Source: Tipula vernalis (lineage: Eukaryota; Arthropoda; Insecta; Diptera; Tipulidae). From it: a stretch of DNA of 64,000 bases. Positions 1-12,949 of this stretch are shown piece by piece. Location of the stretch: assembly GCA_958295665.1 (NCBI GenBank), contig OY282560.1, positions 307,501,236-307,565,235 on the forward strand, written 5' to 3'. The notes under the pieces are model-generated. The model saw only the letters and a list, made by a program, of their open reading frames with translations. It searched no databases and had not been told where the DNA came from. A program made the translations under genes and the position numbers. Position 1 is the first letter of the stretch. Each line of letters opens with the position of its first letter.

Positions 1-2
1 AC

Positions 3-1423
3 GAACGCAGAGACGAACTTATATCGGAATTAAAAAATTTAACTCCCACGGCAATTTTTGAAAAAATTTTGGATGAATCAGTTGTTCAACTTATTGTTGA
101 CCAAACAAATTTATATGCTCAGCAGAAGAATAACCACAGCTTTAACCTAACGGCTTTGGAAGCAAGAACTTTTATTGGTATTTTGTTTTTGACTGGTTAT
201 CATCCACAACCACAAGAGAGGATGTACTGGTCCCTTGACGAGGATATTGGAGTTGAGCTAGTTGCTAAGTGTATGAGTAGAAACAGATATCTAGAAATAA
301 AAAGATATATACATCTAGCTGATAACAACCAATTGAATAAGGATGATAAAATGTTCAAGATTCGTCCTTTGATGAACATTTTAAATAATAAATTTATGCA
401 GTGGGGAGTTTTTCAGACTGAACTAGCAATTGACGAAGCCATGATAAAATATTTTGGGCATCATCCAGCCAAACAATTTATTAGGGGAAAGCCTGTACGA
501 TTTGGCTACAAAGATTGGATGTTATGTAGTTCATCTGGATATTGCTATGCGTTTGACACTTATTGTGGAAAAAATAATAATCAGTATAGTACTACAGAAA
601 CTCTTGGAGCTAAAGTGGTTCTTTCTTTATTAGAGAAGCTAGAACATCCAGAAGAACATGTGATTTACTTCGACAATTATTTTACTACATTGGAACTTAT
701 GAGACTTCTTAGAGAGAAAAAAATCAGAGCTACGGGTACCATCAGGGAGAACCGCTTAAAAAAATGCCCAATTGAAGATACCAAGAAAATGAAGAAAGCT
801 GAAAGAGGATATTTCGATTATATGTTTGATACAAATAACGAAATCCTAATTGTAAAATGGGTCGATAATAGTGTTTGCACAATGGCATCAAACTATGATA
901 AAATCGAGCCGCTTTCGAAAGTCAGAAGATGGTCGAAGATACAGAAAGCTGTTGTCGATGTACCACAACCTCTTCTTTTTAAAAATTACAATCGAGGAAT
1001 GGGCGGAGTGGACCTAAACGATCAAAGTGTGAACACGTACCGTATTAGTATACGAGGGAAAAAATGGTGGTGGGTATTATTTACGCATATGATAGATCTA
1101 TGCATGACAAATGCTTGGAAGGTCTCTCAGGTGGTTCTGACATCAAAATGACGCAATTGGAGTTTACGCGATATGTGACATGGTCATATCTACTTAGTGC
1201 AAGAAGTAGGGCTGCCAGAAAACCGGTGATACCAATCAGCGTAGTTGAAGACGGCCATGGTCACTACCCAAAAAAACTGGAGAAGCAACTAAGATGTGCA
1301 ATTTGTCATACCAGAATTAGATGGTGATGCAAAAAATGCGGTACAACCCTTTGCATCGAACGAGATTGTTTCGAGGTATACCATACCCGAGGAACTTCAT
1401 ATCTGCCCATTGTACTCGCTTGA
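3..1423 (+). pseudogene. piggyBac-family transposase, 5'-truncated by window edge, broken
   Basis: This is the catalytic and C-terminal part of a piggyBac-type (DDE_Tnp_1_7) transposase, the nuclear enzyme that cuts and pastes at TTAA. The frame is already open at position 3 (LTPTAIF...), so the true start lies outside the window; the codon at 69 is TTG, not ATG. Asp codons at 432 (LAIDEAM), 672 (IYFDNYFTT) and 1011 (GMGGVDLND) have the spacing of the family's catalytic DDD, and the Asp three residues after the third is present. The first frame stops at 1149. The conserved stretch TQLEFTRYVTWSYLL continues in another frame, and a TGA at 1325 interrupts the C-terminal cysteine-rich zinc domain (RCAICH ... 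CKKCGTTLC ... RDC). One frameshift plus one stop make it non-functional as it stands. Family assignment is firm; the activity loss is read directly. Confidence 0.9.
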
Positions 1424-1557
1424 GTACATTGCTCTATTTCCTTCGAAACATAAAAAACGAAAGACTGAAGTATATTTTTAGTTATTTTTATTATATTTGT
1501 ACTGAATTAGAATTAAAAAAATCATCTGCACGTTTTACTTTTCATTTGGGCGTTAAT

Positions 1558-1564
1558 GGGTTAA
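1558..1564 (+). other. Candidate 3' terminus of the piggyBac element (GGG|TTAA)
   Basis: The sequence GGGTTAA lies about 135 bp after the transposase stop. piggyBac elements end in GGG followed by the TTAA target. The matching 5' end lies outside the window, so the assignment rests on position and motif only. Confidence 0.45.
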
Positions 1565-1763
1565 AGCAACTTAAGCTTCGAAGCCTTTTCATTTCAAAAG
1601 CGAAATTTTAGCAGAAATGCGAATTCAGACATGTCAAGTATGTTCGTCATTTTATTTTTGAGAATTGGAACATATTATGGTGCAATTTAAAGCATTATCA
1701 TAGCCAGACGATACCATAGTAGGTACCTAGGGCGACTAAATTGTCTTATAAAAAAAAAACAGA

Positions 1764-2003
1764 GGCCCTATTCTCGAATTCCACAAACATTTTCCACATG
1801 CGGACATCTGTCGAAATTTATAAAAGCTTTCGGAAATTTAGATTCAAATCGCTATGGAATTTTTTCGGAACTATGGGAATATTTCCGAATGGGTAAAAGC
1901 AGGTGAAAAAAATTCCCCATATACGAAAACATCAATATAATTAGATAGATTTTGACAGATGTCCACATGTGGAAAATGGATGTGGAATTCGAGAATAGCG
2001 CCC
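1764..2003. mobile_element. Foldback MITE, about 240 bp
   Basis: The first roughly 54 bp (CTATTCTCGAATTCCACA ... CCACATGCGGACATCTGTC) recur as the reverse complement at the other end with few mismatches, giving a short non-coding element that folds on itself. No ORF of note lies inside. I cannot assign a superfamily because the flanking target duplication is not clear. Confidence 0.75.
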
Positions 2004-2239
2004 CAGGATAGTTATTAAGTCTCGAAATATATTCGAAAAAGTTGCTATATAAAATTGGTTTGGTGAGGACGACTGGTTTAAAAAAACGCGCACGTGGTGA
2101 GATCACTTCTAGAAAAGCTTTAAACCCGGTAACTTGATATTGGTTAAGTCAGATAAAAAATTTCAATGAAATTTTTGCATAATCACAGCAATTTCATTTG
2201 TGACAGGGATGGAGTCAGTCTTAAATAGTCTTAAATAAA

Positions 2240-3420
2240 ACATGGCCAGAATTCAACAAATATTGCAAGACACTATAATGGTTATTAGACAAACACACTT
2301 TGTTTATAGGAAAAAAAAAATTGGGGAAATTAGATTTGCCAAAGAAAAAATTGATTTTACTTTCATAAACACTCCAGGCCTTTACAACTTTTCCAGGTTC
2401 CCAAAGCACCAAAAGGAGCACGTTTGTCAATGGTTTTTGGTGAAATTTTATGTCTGAGTTATTAAGCCGATTCCTAGCTCTTCCCGTGGTTCCTAATTTA
2501 AAACCGAATTATTCACGCTCTGAAAATTTCTTGGTTGTACCTCATTTGGGCTCGGATATGATAAATAAAATAAGCGACAAATTCAAGAAATATTGTGGAA
2601 CACCTCTAATGATATTTTGGTTGAAGCCATTTATTAGAAACATTGTTTAAACAATTTTTCGTATTTTTACTTAGACAACCAATCCAGTCAGTGTATGTAT
2701 TATGTCTCCAGCTTCAAATGGAACTGGATGAAACGTTTGTGAATGGATTTTAATAGAATTTATATCTGAAATTTGAGATGTTAAGTTTATTTTTAGGCAG
2801 TTCCTAATATAAAATGTATTAAATCCGGCTCTGGAAAATTTCTTCGGCCATTTCATCTGGGGTCGGATTTCTTAATTAAGCAATGGCTCAAATTCAGAAT
2901 ATTTTTTGAAATTATTAATCAAAAATGATATACCATATGCCAAATTTATTTGTCTCTTCTCAGTCTCCAGCATCAAATGGATGGAACAAGCACATGTGTT
3001 GATGGATTTTAGTGAAATTTATTATCTGCATTATTTTGTGAATTCTATAATCCTATTACAAAACATATTATTTCATGGCCTGAAAAAAGTTTTTTTCATC
3101 AGGGCAGAAATATTTTGGAATTCTATTCATACTCATTAGATTTGCTAATTTTGGTTTGCCATGCACAGCCAATCCAGGCAATTTTCTTCGTCTCCTGCAC
3201 CGAATGGAATACACTCATTTATGGATGTATGTATTTTAGTGAAATTTTATTTCGGAGGTGTTAAGCCGATTCTATATCAAGAGTTTCTAACCTTAAACAT
3301 GTTAAATCAAGTCCTAAAAAATTTTTTGGCCCAGTCATTTGGGCTGGAGTTTGAATTATTATTTTTCTGGTCCCTCCAGAATTTTTTGCATTACTGCTAA
3401 TAAATTTAGGGATTTGAATA
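2240..3420. repeat. Ancient, diverged tandem repeat (about four units)
   Basis: A composite motif recurs four times in the same orientation. A box like TCTCCAGCATCAAATGGA is followed about 30 bp later by GATGGATTTTAGTGAAATTT. Box positions are about 2400, 2704, 2965 and 3192; the second motif falls near 2430, 2741, 3000 and 3225. Spacing shrinks from about 320 to 230 bp, so units carry indels. A third shared block (TTCCTAA...AAAATTT...CATTTGGGC) follows in three units. The small ORFs across it are not conserved between units and look incidental. Confidence 0.6.
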
Positions 3421-4260
3421 AATATTATCTAAAAACCAGGACAGGTAGGCTCATAAAACTGACAGATAATTTCTGCTGTCAGCTTTTAATCTTGTCAGAC
3501 AAAAAAGATGAATGAGAGTCTGGATTTTATTCAAACGTAAACAAATGATTTGAGAATATTGATGTCAAGGTGTATTATACGAGTACGAATGAAATTTCCT
3601 ATATCACACTGCATAAACCCAGACTTCCATACAACTTTCTGGTCTGGAAAGGTTAAACGACTGCAGAAATTATCTTATAGTATTATTTTTATATATGTAG
3701 AGGTCCTAGTCTATTATAATTATTGCCAGAAAAATCCGATAATTTAAAATATTGTGCAAAGATTTATAGTATAGCAGTTATTAGAAAAGGGGAGTACAGA
3801 ATGAAATAGTGAAGTAGAGGAGTAAGCAATAGGCGAAAGTAGTACAAATACTCCGATCGTACTCACTTCGACAGCACTGTGTTCAACGTATTGTCTTTTT
3901 TTTACCACTGATTTTAGTTGTGAATAAGTGATGACGTCATTAAATAGAATATTCTCTTTTTAATACATATTGTTGTTGTTGTAGAACGTTTTTTAATTTA
4001 ATTCCCTTATTTTCTTTTGATTATATCTGGAAAATGGGGAAGCTTGAGAATCTGTGCTTTAAATGAGTTAGTCATTGAGTTGTTTATTAGTGATTTCAGA
4101 AAAAATTATTTATCTAGGTTTAATTTTTAATTCATATTTTTTCGTCAATCGAAATCGCGTTTTTTCATACAAACTCTATGAAAATAAATTATTTTTTAGT
4201 GTTTCTATGTCCTTTATTTTAAGTTCATTTTTACATGACGGCTCTATTCATATCAAGATG
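3421..4260. other. No gene recognised
   Basis: AT-rich sequence with no ORF that resembles a protein family, no clear inverted repeat and no RNA gene on either strand. It is probably the flank between the old tandem repeat and the mariner remnant. Confidence 0.5.
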
Positions 4261-4393
4261 GTTCTGGTTTAAATGACCTTTAGCTCCTAGTAAAGCTTTC
4301 CTTGGGTGCATCCTAACAGATTTCTGTGTCAAATTTCGTGTCAATTTGTTTAGTAGGTAATGAGATACGCTTGCTTACTTTCTCGTAAAAAAG

Positions 4394-5262
4394 TTGGAGT
4401 GGAAATGTTGGAAATGGCTTTTGGTAACAATGCGCTGTCCAGAGCCGAGTGTTTTTGATTGGTATAAGTTGTTAAAAGAAGGCCGAGAACGTATCGAAGA
4501 AGATGAACTGCATTGCCGTTCTTCGATGTCTACTGATGAACACCATGTCAAGGAAGTCAAGGAATTGGTGCTCAAAAATCGTCGATTGCCAATTAGAGAT
4601 CTTTTTCTTTGTTTGAGTCGATATTTGCCTTGTTTTTTTTATTGTATCGGAGAGAGCGGACAGTTGTTGCTACAACAACAAAGCTCTATTGTTCTGTTTT
4701 GTTTTTGCTCTGTCTGCTGATCGAATATTCGAACACGCCAATAATCGATTTTGAAAGACCATTTGGGCCTCAAACGCGTCTCATCTCGTTTGGTTCCTTC
4801 GTTTGGCTGTATTAATGTCTGTAAAACAATGATTTCTGACCATCAGAACGTCATAAAAGTCATTATTATGGGAGATGAGATATGGATCTATGCATACGAA
4901 CTGGATACAGCCAACCAATCAAGTGAATATCGTGCCAAACGTGAGCCAAGACCGAAAAAAACACGTCAAACCATTACCACACTGATTTAGTTGTGCGTGA
5001 TTATTTGGCCAAAAATTCTACCCATATTGAATCGCAACTGCCCTATTCGCCTGATTTAGCTTCGTCTGACTTCTGGCTATTACCGAAACTCAAAAACCTC
5101 CTCGGCGACATCGTTTTGAGTCGATTGAAGAGATACAAGCAGAAGCGAAAAGGGTTTGAAAGTCATTCCGGACTTTAACAACTGTTCCGAACACACTGGC
5201 ATAGGTGTATTCCATCCGAAGGGGATTACTTTGAAGGAGTTGAATCACATTTGAAAGAATAA
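4394..5262 (+). pseudogene. mariner (DD34D) transposase remnant
   Basis: This is a decayed mariner transposase, a nuclear cut-and-paste enzyme that targets TA. Recognisable blocks run in order: N-terminal helix-turn-helix part near 4400-4590 (FDWYKL-like, EGRERIEEDELHCRSS), LGLKRVSSRLV at 4757, the first catalytic block (MGDEIWIYAYE) near 4869, RAKREPRPKKTRQ near 4933, YSPDLASSDFWL near 5044 with the third catalytic Asp, and the C-terminal WHRCIPSEGDYFEG ending at TAA 5260. About 130 bp of foreign sequence (about 4605-4740) splits the HTH region. The block that normally holds the second catalytic Asp is missing, and several frameshifts separate the parts. No clear terminal repeats were found. 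Confidence 0.88.
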
Positions 5263-6281
5263 TAAGCCGTTTGCATTTTATTTAAAAAGTCAATACTTTT
5301 TGATTATTTAACTAACAGTTGTATGATTTGTGGGAAAAAATAAAATTTAACCTCACTTAATGTGTTTTGTTTCAATATTTCTTGAAAATGAAAAAGGAAA
5401 ATAATTGTTTAATTAGGTTATGTGCAAAGGCGGTGGCAATAATACAAATAAAAGGGTGATTAAGACGCCGAAATAACACACGTCACGAAGGACGAACATC
5501 AACGAAGGACAAAGACGAGATTTGTGAGACAAACATCCCGACAGTTCAAAACTGATTTAACCCTTTCTAAGAAGAGGTAAAGTCCAGCATAACATTTATT
5601 TTGAATGCATTACAGATCTTGTTGCACAATAGAATTATATTAAGCAAACTACTGTTTTGGTTTTATACAATACAATTGTTGTTGAAATATCTTTCAAACC
5701 ATTATTGGATTTACTAAGAAAATGTAGGCATTGGTCCAGGCGCAAGCGACAAACTAGCATTTCAAACCATCAAATCCAATTTTTGATAAAAAATGTTTCA
5801 TTTTCAATAGCCGCATTTCTTGACGTTTGATCTGATCCAGATCAGATCATGGTTCATGAACCGACACAAAAATGCGTAAAACAAACAAACACCAAAATTC
5901 AAATTTTTTGTCTCGTTTCGTTTTGAATCTACCTCTTCATACTCGTACTGTATTCATTATATTCTTTGCCGCTTTACAAAATATTGTTCAACTATTTTTA
6001 GATCACCATTTGTGATCCAAAACGTATGTTGAATCAAATGTTGTTGTTGCTTGAGATGTAAATTTTGATCTGATCCGGATCACGGTGTTCTGTTGAGTGT
6101 TTATAGCGCTTTTAGTTGTTTTGTGCTAGTGACAGGTAATGAAACTATTACTGATTGGCTAAGGCCAATTATTTCTAATTATTGCAACGTCTCCAGTAGA
6201 TTATGTACTTCTACAGTTTATTTATTTGTTTTTCTAGGAGGACCCATAGATTTAATGGAAGGATAAACTTCTGATATTTTA
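5263..6281. other. Gene-free stretch with a dispersed repeat copy
   Basis: No coding sequence. About 5730-6090 holds a repeat marked by GATCTGATCCAGATCAGATC, followed on the minus strand by GTCAAGAAATGCGGCTA; a diverged copy lies near 17820-18190. A second GATCTGATCCGGATC box is at about 6068. The 3' LTR of the neighbouring Copia element would be expected here, but I found no matching sequence on its other side. Confidence 0.5.
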
Positions 6282-9200
6282 TCATGAAGAAAGCACTCCG
6301 AATATGTATTTTCTGAATCTGACGCTGCTGAGTCTTACCAATAGTGACACAAATGATAATGTAATTCTAACCAAAGTAAATGAGCCTGTAATTGGTTGTG
6401 GTAATAATACTATGTCTATCTTTACTGAGCATAATTTCGTCTTTGGTCCACTAACAGCCTTGGTAAGAACATCTACTGCGTTGTCGTCGGTTGAAACATA
6501 AGTTAAATTGATTGTACCATCTTCAATTTTTTGTCGCAAATGATGATACCTGATATCTATATGTTTCGTTCTTTGATTGTAGCCATCCGATTTTGATAAA
6601 TTGATGGCACTTTGATTGTCCATCTGAATATGAGCTGGTTGAGCGATGTCTGGATCTAATTCACGACCAAAATTTTGTAGCCAAATCGCTTCTCTAACCG
6701 CCCATGATGCGGCTATATATTCAGCTTCCATACTCGAAAGTGCGATAGTACTTCGCCGTTTGCTATTCCAGGTTATAGCACCATTACTTAGTTGGAAAAC
6801 ATAACCAGTACAAGAGCGTCTCTTGTCGATGTCTGATGCCCAACCTGCATCGCAATACCCGGTTAAATGCTTTACATCAGATTTTGAATAACGCAATTTG
6901 TAATCTAATATTCCTTTTAGATATCTTAATATCCTCTTTACAGCTGTCCAGTGTGGTCGTCCGTAATTCGAGTTGAAACGACTCACATCATTTACTGCAT
7001 ATGCAATGTCTGGCCGACTTCCTTGTGCAATGAATAACAAATAACCAACTAATGACTGATAAGGAATTTTCGTCATTTCTTCTTTTTCTTCTTCAGTTGT
7101 TGGGCACATTGTAATAGATAGCTTTTGACATGGATCACTGGGTGTTGCAACTGGATTTGAATTTGCCATACCAAATCGACCAATCACTTCTGATGTATAC
7201 GATTTTTGATCAATGGCAATTCCATTATTCTCGTACGTAACATGCAAACCAATACATGTAGTTGCAATGCCCATGTCCTTCATCTTAAATGCATTGCATA
7301 ACGCCTCTTTCAATTTGTTCAACATGACTTGATTTTTCCAAAAAATCAGGAAGTCATCAACATAGATCGTAATGATCAAAGACAGATCATCATTAAAGAA
7401 TACACACGGATCATTTATTGATTTCTTTAAGCCGTATGTCTTTATTTGTACCATCGTGAAAGCCTTCCGGTTGCGAACCATATATATGTCTTCATTTAAA
7501 TCATCCTGCAAAAATGCTGACACTGCATCCATCTGTTCAATCTTCAAACAATTTTTGACAGCAAGTGCAATGACAAAACGAATCGATGAGTAACGTACCA
7601 CTGGTGAATACACTTCTTCATAATCGATTCCATAGACCTGCGAGCAATCTTTCGTAACCAATCTTACTTTAAATCTAGTAACATTTCCAGATTCGTCACG
7701 CTTGAGTTTAAACACCCATTTTGGTTTTATTGGTTGGCGATTTTTGGGCAAATCGACCAACTGCCAAGTCCCATTTTCGACTAACGAACTAACTTCTTCT
7801 TGCATGGCCGATATCCATTGTTCACAGTTTTCATTTTTCAACGCCTCATTATATGTTATCGGCTCATCTACTTGAGCAAGTAAACCACAGGCACCATATG
7901 TAACATATCCATTAATTTTTTTTTGCTTTGGTGTACGACTTGTTCTTCGAACTGTTTGTTGTGGTGTAACACTACCACTGTGTTCATAGGTTTACCAAAT
8001 AGTTTTACCAAATACTTGAAGATGACTAACATAAACTTTATTGCCTGACCAAACTTCTTCTGGAGTTGTTGTATTTAATTGTTGTTGTATTTAATGTGGC
8101 ATTTGCTGATCGATTTATTATATATGTTGCCATGTTAATAGACTCAGCCCAGAACGAAACGTCCAACTTCGAATCAAACAACATCCATTTAGCCTTTTCC
8201 ACCAATTTTCGATTTGTTCTTTCGGCGATACCGTTTTGCTCGGGAGTATACGCAACTGATGTTTGATGTTTGATACCATTCATCTTAAAATACTTCTCGA
8301 ACTTTTGTTTGATGTACTCTGTGCCATTGTCTGATCTTAATGCTTTAATTTTTCTTCCCGTTTCTTTTTCAACTACAGCTTGAAACTCAATAAATCGATC
8401 GAACACTTAAGACTTTTCTTTTAAAAAATGCACGAAAATCTTTCTTGAATGCTCATCTATAAACGTAAGTATGAATTTAGCACCACCGATTGATTTTTAT
8501 TTTCCATTGGTCCCATTAAATCTGAATGAACCAAATCTAAAATGTTATCGGCGCGCGTTCTGCTACTAGCAAATGGTTTTCGAGTTTGCTTTCCTTCTTT
8601 GCAAACCTCACAATTTTTAATTTCAATTTCATTTTTATCATTATTGTCTGTGTCATGGCTGCTAAACAGTTAATTTGTTGCACCTGAAGTCGATATACAC
8701 CATTATCTGATTTAATGTCACACACTAACTGTTTTAATTTATTGAAAATTCCACATCCATTTTGTTCAAATATGACTTCATTACCATTTTTTATCATTTG
8801 TGCTACTGACAACAAGTTCACAGATAAACCAGGAACGCACAAACCATTATTAAAATCTATCTCGAATTCGTTTACACGCACTTGTATTTTACCGACACCT
8901 TTAACTGGAACTTTACTTGAATTTGCCGAAGTAATTTGTGTAATTTCCGATGATTTTATATCGGTGAACAAATTTTCAAATGGTGACATATGCTGCAGCA
9001 TATGCTATGCACTATATGTACCATTAACTTTCATGGCACCGGTGATAAAAATGCAACTTTTGCATGTGGGCTTTGGTTTTTAATATTTTTACTATATTGT
9101 GGCTGTGACTTATTCTCACTTTTCGGCGAACGGCAATCTTTAGCCATGTGCCCACGTTTACCACAATTAAAACACTTCACATTGCTTTTGACGATGATTT

Positions 9201-9680
9201 TGATTTATTGCTGCTACCAGTGTTTTCAAAGAACGCTGATCCTTGACCAACCGATTTCGAACCATAACCGCAATCTAGTAATCTCGATTTGATTGAATTT
9301 CCCGTTATTGTGATGCCGCTACTTTTAAGCCCCATTATCATAGGAGCAAAATCATTTGGTAAATCAGCCAACAAAATGCTACCAAGCCACTCATCTGGCA
9401 CAGAAAAACCGATACTGTTTAATTTATTCGCAGTTTCAAATGCTTGTGAAATATAATCGTTCATGGAATCACAACTTTTCAAACGTATTGTCACTAACTT
9501 GCGTAATAAACTGATACGACGTGAAAGACCGCGATCCTCATATAAATCTTTCAATATCTTCCATGTTTCAGCTGCTGGGGTTGAATTCGCAACGTGTACG
9601 AATATACTTGGAGAAATACTTATGTAGTTCAATTCTGGCTTTTGCTTTTCTTTTTTTTTGTTTCATCTGTTTCAGTTTTT
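6282..9680 (-). pseudogene. Ty1/Copia retrotransposon gag-pol remnant
   Basis: On the minus strand the order is that of a Copia polyprotein. Gag (about 9680-9177, YEDRGLSRRISLLRKLV) is followed by a CCHC knuckle at 9180-9136 (CFNCGKRGHMAKDC). The protease region lies near 9000; its active-site Asp-Ser-Gly is not intact and a stop lies beside it. The integrase core is at 8406-8038 (RSDNGTEY, EQNGIAERTNR). Reverse transcriptase and RNase H form the 519-codon ORF 7841-6282, with YVDD at residues 160-163, DAGW at 331 and MEAEY at 371. The RT has lost the segment between IYM and YGLKK, and gag, integrase and RT are in different frames. Roles are reverse transcription and integration through a cytoplasmic particle. 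No LTR pair was seen, so the ends are probably lost. Confidence 0.9.
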
Positions 9681-12600
9681 GTTCCCGTTGGAAAAAATTA
9701 AACTGGAGGAGGTCTTAAAATATAGCAGTACTACAATATATCAGGAATTGATCGTAATGATCAGATCGTTAATGATTATTCTTCACCTCGTAAAATCATA
9801 ACATGGTACAAAAAAAAGGTAATTTTCCTTCTTTTAGATGTAACTCTTTGGAATGCTTAAAAAGCAAGCTCCATAATAAACTGACTTTCATTCAGTTTCG
9901 TAAAGAGGAAGTTAAATAAACTCTGGCACAACTAATTACAAGATCCAGCTGACCATAATGGAGATCACCACGACTAAAACATGCAGTTTCCAGGCTTCGA
10001 ACTGAATTAAATCCACGCGAAATTATTTCATTTTAAAAAAATTAGGTGTCGCGCGGATTTATTTCGCCATACAAAAATGTTCGTGCCGAGGAGTTATTTC
10101 GGGTACTTGCTAAAATTAGGTTTCAGTTTTCGAAGGGTTATTGTTCCGCGTGACCGCAAAACAAGCAGACTTTCTATGGAGAGAATTATCAAAGGTTTTC
10201 AATAAACCGCAGGACGTATAAAAGAAACATCGAAAGCTGTGCCATAATACTCTAGTAAGAGTCTACGCAAAACGGATCTGTAGCCGTACATCCTCGATTT
10301 GGCCACTGCGTAAGGTAGGACATTAAAAGCGAACTGCAAAAGAGTTGGAAGTGTTTTGAGTCCCAGAAAAGATTGCAAAGCTAAAAATAAACAAACACTG
10401 TTTGTCAAGCAGTAGCAGTAGCTTACATTTTTATTAAGCCTAAAACAGTAAACCATGAACCAAAAGGAAGCCAAACATCTATACACTTCACTTTAGTCTT
10501 AATAACTTGATAAACTCCAAAAAATTAGAACGAATTACGAATCCACCATCATATTTCGAACTGGAACCGTTTACGGTCTTTAAGTTGGAAAGCAAATATG
10601 GAATTAATACAGACCGAATAACTGACTCGAACTAATTGTCATTTAACTATTTAACTTATGACAAAATAGACTTAAAACTACAGTGAGCCGTTACAGTATG
10701 TTATCATTGCTGAAGTAAATTCATAATTGGCACCACGTCAGCTTTGTCAAAGGCGTCAGGCTAATTTTTAAGAAATTCGGGCGAAAAAGCACACGATCAT
10801 TTATTGTAAACAGTAAGATGGCAGATAAGCTCGTTTCCATTTCGAATGATGTGTTATTAACAGTTGTGTTGAGAGATTTAGAAATTCGCATAATCCAATG
10901 GCAAGCTTGCAACAATGTAGATCAAGAATAACAAATCGTTAAGTGGCTTTCACTCTGCTCATGTTGCTCTAGACAATTGTACTATCCGACCCAAGTATAA
11001 AGCACCTATGACTTTTGTAATATCACAATGCAAACTTCTTAGAAGGTTTCCGACAAAATGCCATCCCTGCTGCTTTTACTTATATCAAATAAAAACTAAC
11101 CGTACCTTTATTTGCAAAACCTTACATTTTTAAACAACTAAAACGACCTCTACTAATCACAGTTAACCTTCTACAATTTAATAACTTATCACGTTTTAAA
11201 CGCGCCCGCCAAGTAATAATTACATCATCGTACATCGTACAATGTCTAAGTTCGATTTTTAATCAGAAAAAGGCAATCGTATGATCGTATAGCTTTTAAC
11301 AATAAAAATCAATAAAAAAAAAAGTAAAAGTGTTTGGCGGAAGCTTGCTGACCCCATCGAATGTTATTCGTGCGCTTATGTGTATACACACAAATTTATA
11401 ATGTATACGCGACGACCGTCTTAATAAATAATTAGATTGGTAATGATCAAATTTTTTTTTGTTCTTTTGATGTTGAGCTTTTGTTTTGTTTTGCTTTTAT
11501 AAATGCAACATCTCATTCATGTGACTTTGAATTTTAAATTGAGAGTTGAAAAACTATTAACCTTATATGGAATTTATTAGTCGTGTTTGTTTTTGCCGTC
11601 TACTAGATTGAATTGAATTCATTTTTACCTCTAAACTGACGTATTCGTGTGCACATTTGAATGCTATACAACCAGTTTAGCTTTAAAGTTCTCGTTTTTA
11701 TATCGAAAACAATGTGTTTCATTTGCACGTGTTTTAATTAGATAGCGATTTGATTGTACACATAAGTACAAGATACTAAAGTACATAAGTCGAAAGGTTC
11801 TTGAGTCATATACATAAATTAGCCGGAACTGTAATAATTCGAGTATGGTATATCTATTTATAAAAATTATTGAACGTAATTTAGAACCAATTAAAAATGT
11901 GTTAACCAAATTACTCGATACGACAATTTAGAAACAATAAACATGAATTAATGGCAATTTTCTAAGAAACGTAGTGCGACGGTAACACAATAATAAACAA
12001 AGTGAGTGTTCAACATCGCGCACAAGATAAGGTTTTTACCTTCTTTTTAAATAAATAACAAAAACTGGTTAAATATTGTCAAGTGTATGATCATAATTTT
12101 TTTTTTTTTTTTGCGTGGACAGGAAGTAGTTAATCGTCAAGATTACATGAACACACATGTCAACATTTTTAGTTAGTCACTGCTTAATCGAACCATTTCT
12201 TTTATCACGTTATTTGTGCATATATAACTTGTGTCGCTTGTTTGATCATTTTGACGCAACTAACCCGACGCTGCTATCCAAAAGAATTAAGTATCGTACA
12301 AATCAACTGCTGAATTGCTTCTCTAGACTCGTACAGCTGGAGATACAATAAGTAATTAGGCCGTCAAAAGCCCCTGGGCTTATGGTGGGCTCCAGTTGTT
12401 GCATCAAACGAAAAAAAAGAAAAGAAATTACTCGAATTGCCAAGGCAATTACGGATACCTCAAAAGGGCACCCGAAATATTAGACGAAATGGACCAGATT
12501 AACTAATAAGTGAAATCATCAAATGGTACTCTCTATTCCCACAAATAATGAAAAATATTAAATGAAAATATTAAATTACCATTAGCACCTTTTGCCGTAG

Positions 12601-12945
12601 ATTTCGGCTCAAGTTTTGATGTTTCACGAAACAGAATATAGTATTAAGCAGTAAAGAATTCTCTTATAAATTCGCCATTATATGGCAGTCATTCACAGAC
12701 GGCAACATAATAAATAAAAAAACCGGCTGGTTGTGAGACACAACCTTCAAGCGCAGAACTTCATACGACTACGCTTTAAAGTAGGAGGGTAAATCTTGTA
12801 CCAAAATTGTATCAATCATTAGATAAGAAAAAAAAATTAGTTTATCCCTTTTCGCCACTTCAGTGCCGGCCATTCCAATAAAAAAACAGTATTTAGGTAC
12901 AGAAGAATCTTAATATTAAAAATATAAACGGCTGAACCCGAAATC
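9681..12945. other. Gene-free stretch, one unassigned ORF
   Basis: No recognised gene. A minus-strand ORF of 95 codons at 10486-10199 (FLGLKTLPTLLQFAFNVL ... YRSVLRRLLLEYYGT) has a plausible amino-acid mix but no family I recognise, and no splice signals support it. Short imperfect inverted repeats occur near 10007-10063. Poly-T and poly-A runs near 11450 and 12100 suggest nothing specific. Confidence 0.4.
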
Positions 12946-12949
12946 AATC

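Noticed and set aside
4375..4575. Minus-strand ORF rich in serine
   Set aside because: Antisense of the mariner N-terminal domain.
6304..6501. Plus-strand ORF over the Copia RNase H end
   Set aside because: Antisense shadow of the Copia polyprotein; the same holds for 7372-7593, 8066-8266 and 8715-9083.
10199..10486. 95-codon minus-strand ORF
   Set aside because: Composition is plausible, but no family, no splice context and no neighbours support it; kept only as a remark.
9700..10500. Search for the Copia 5' LTR and a matching 3' LTR at 5400-6281
   Set aside because: I found no shared sequence by eye between the two flanks, so no LTR is called.
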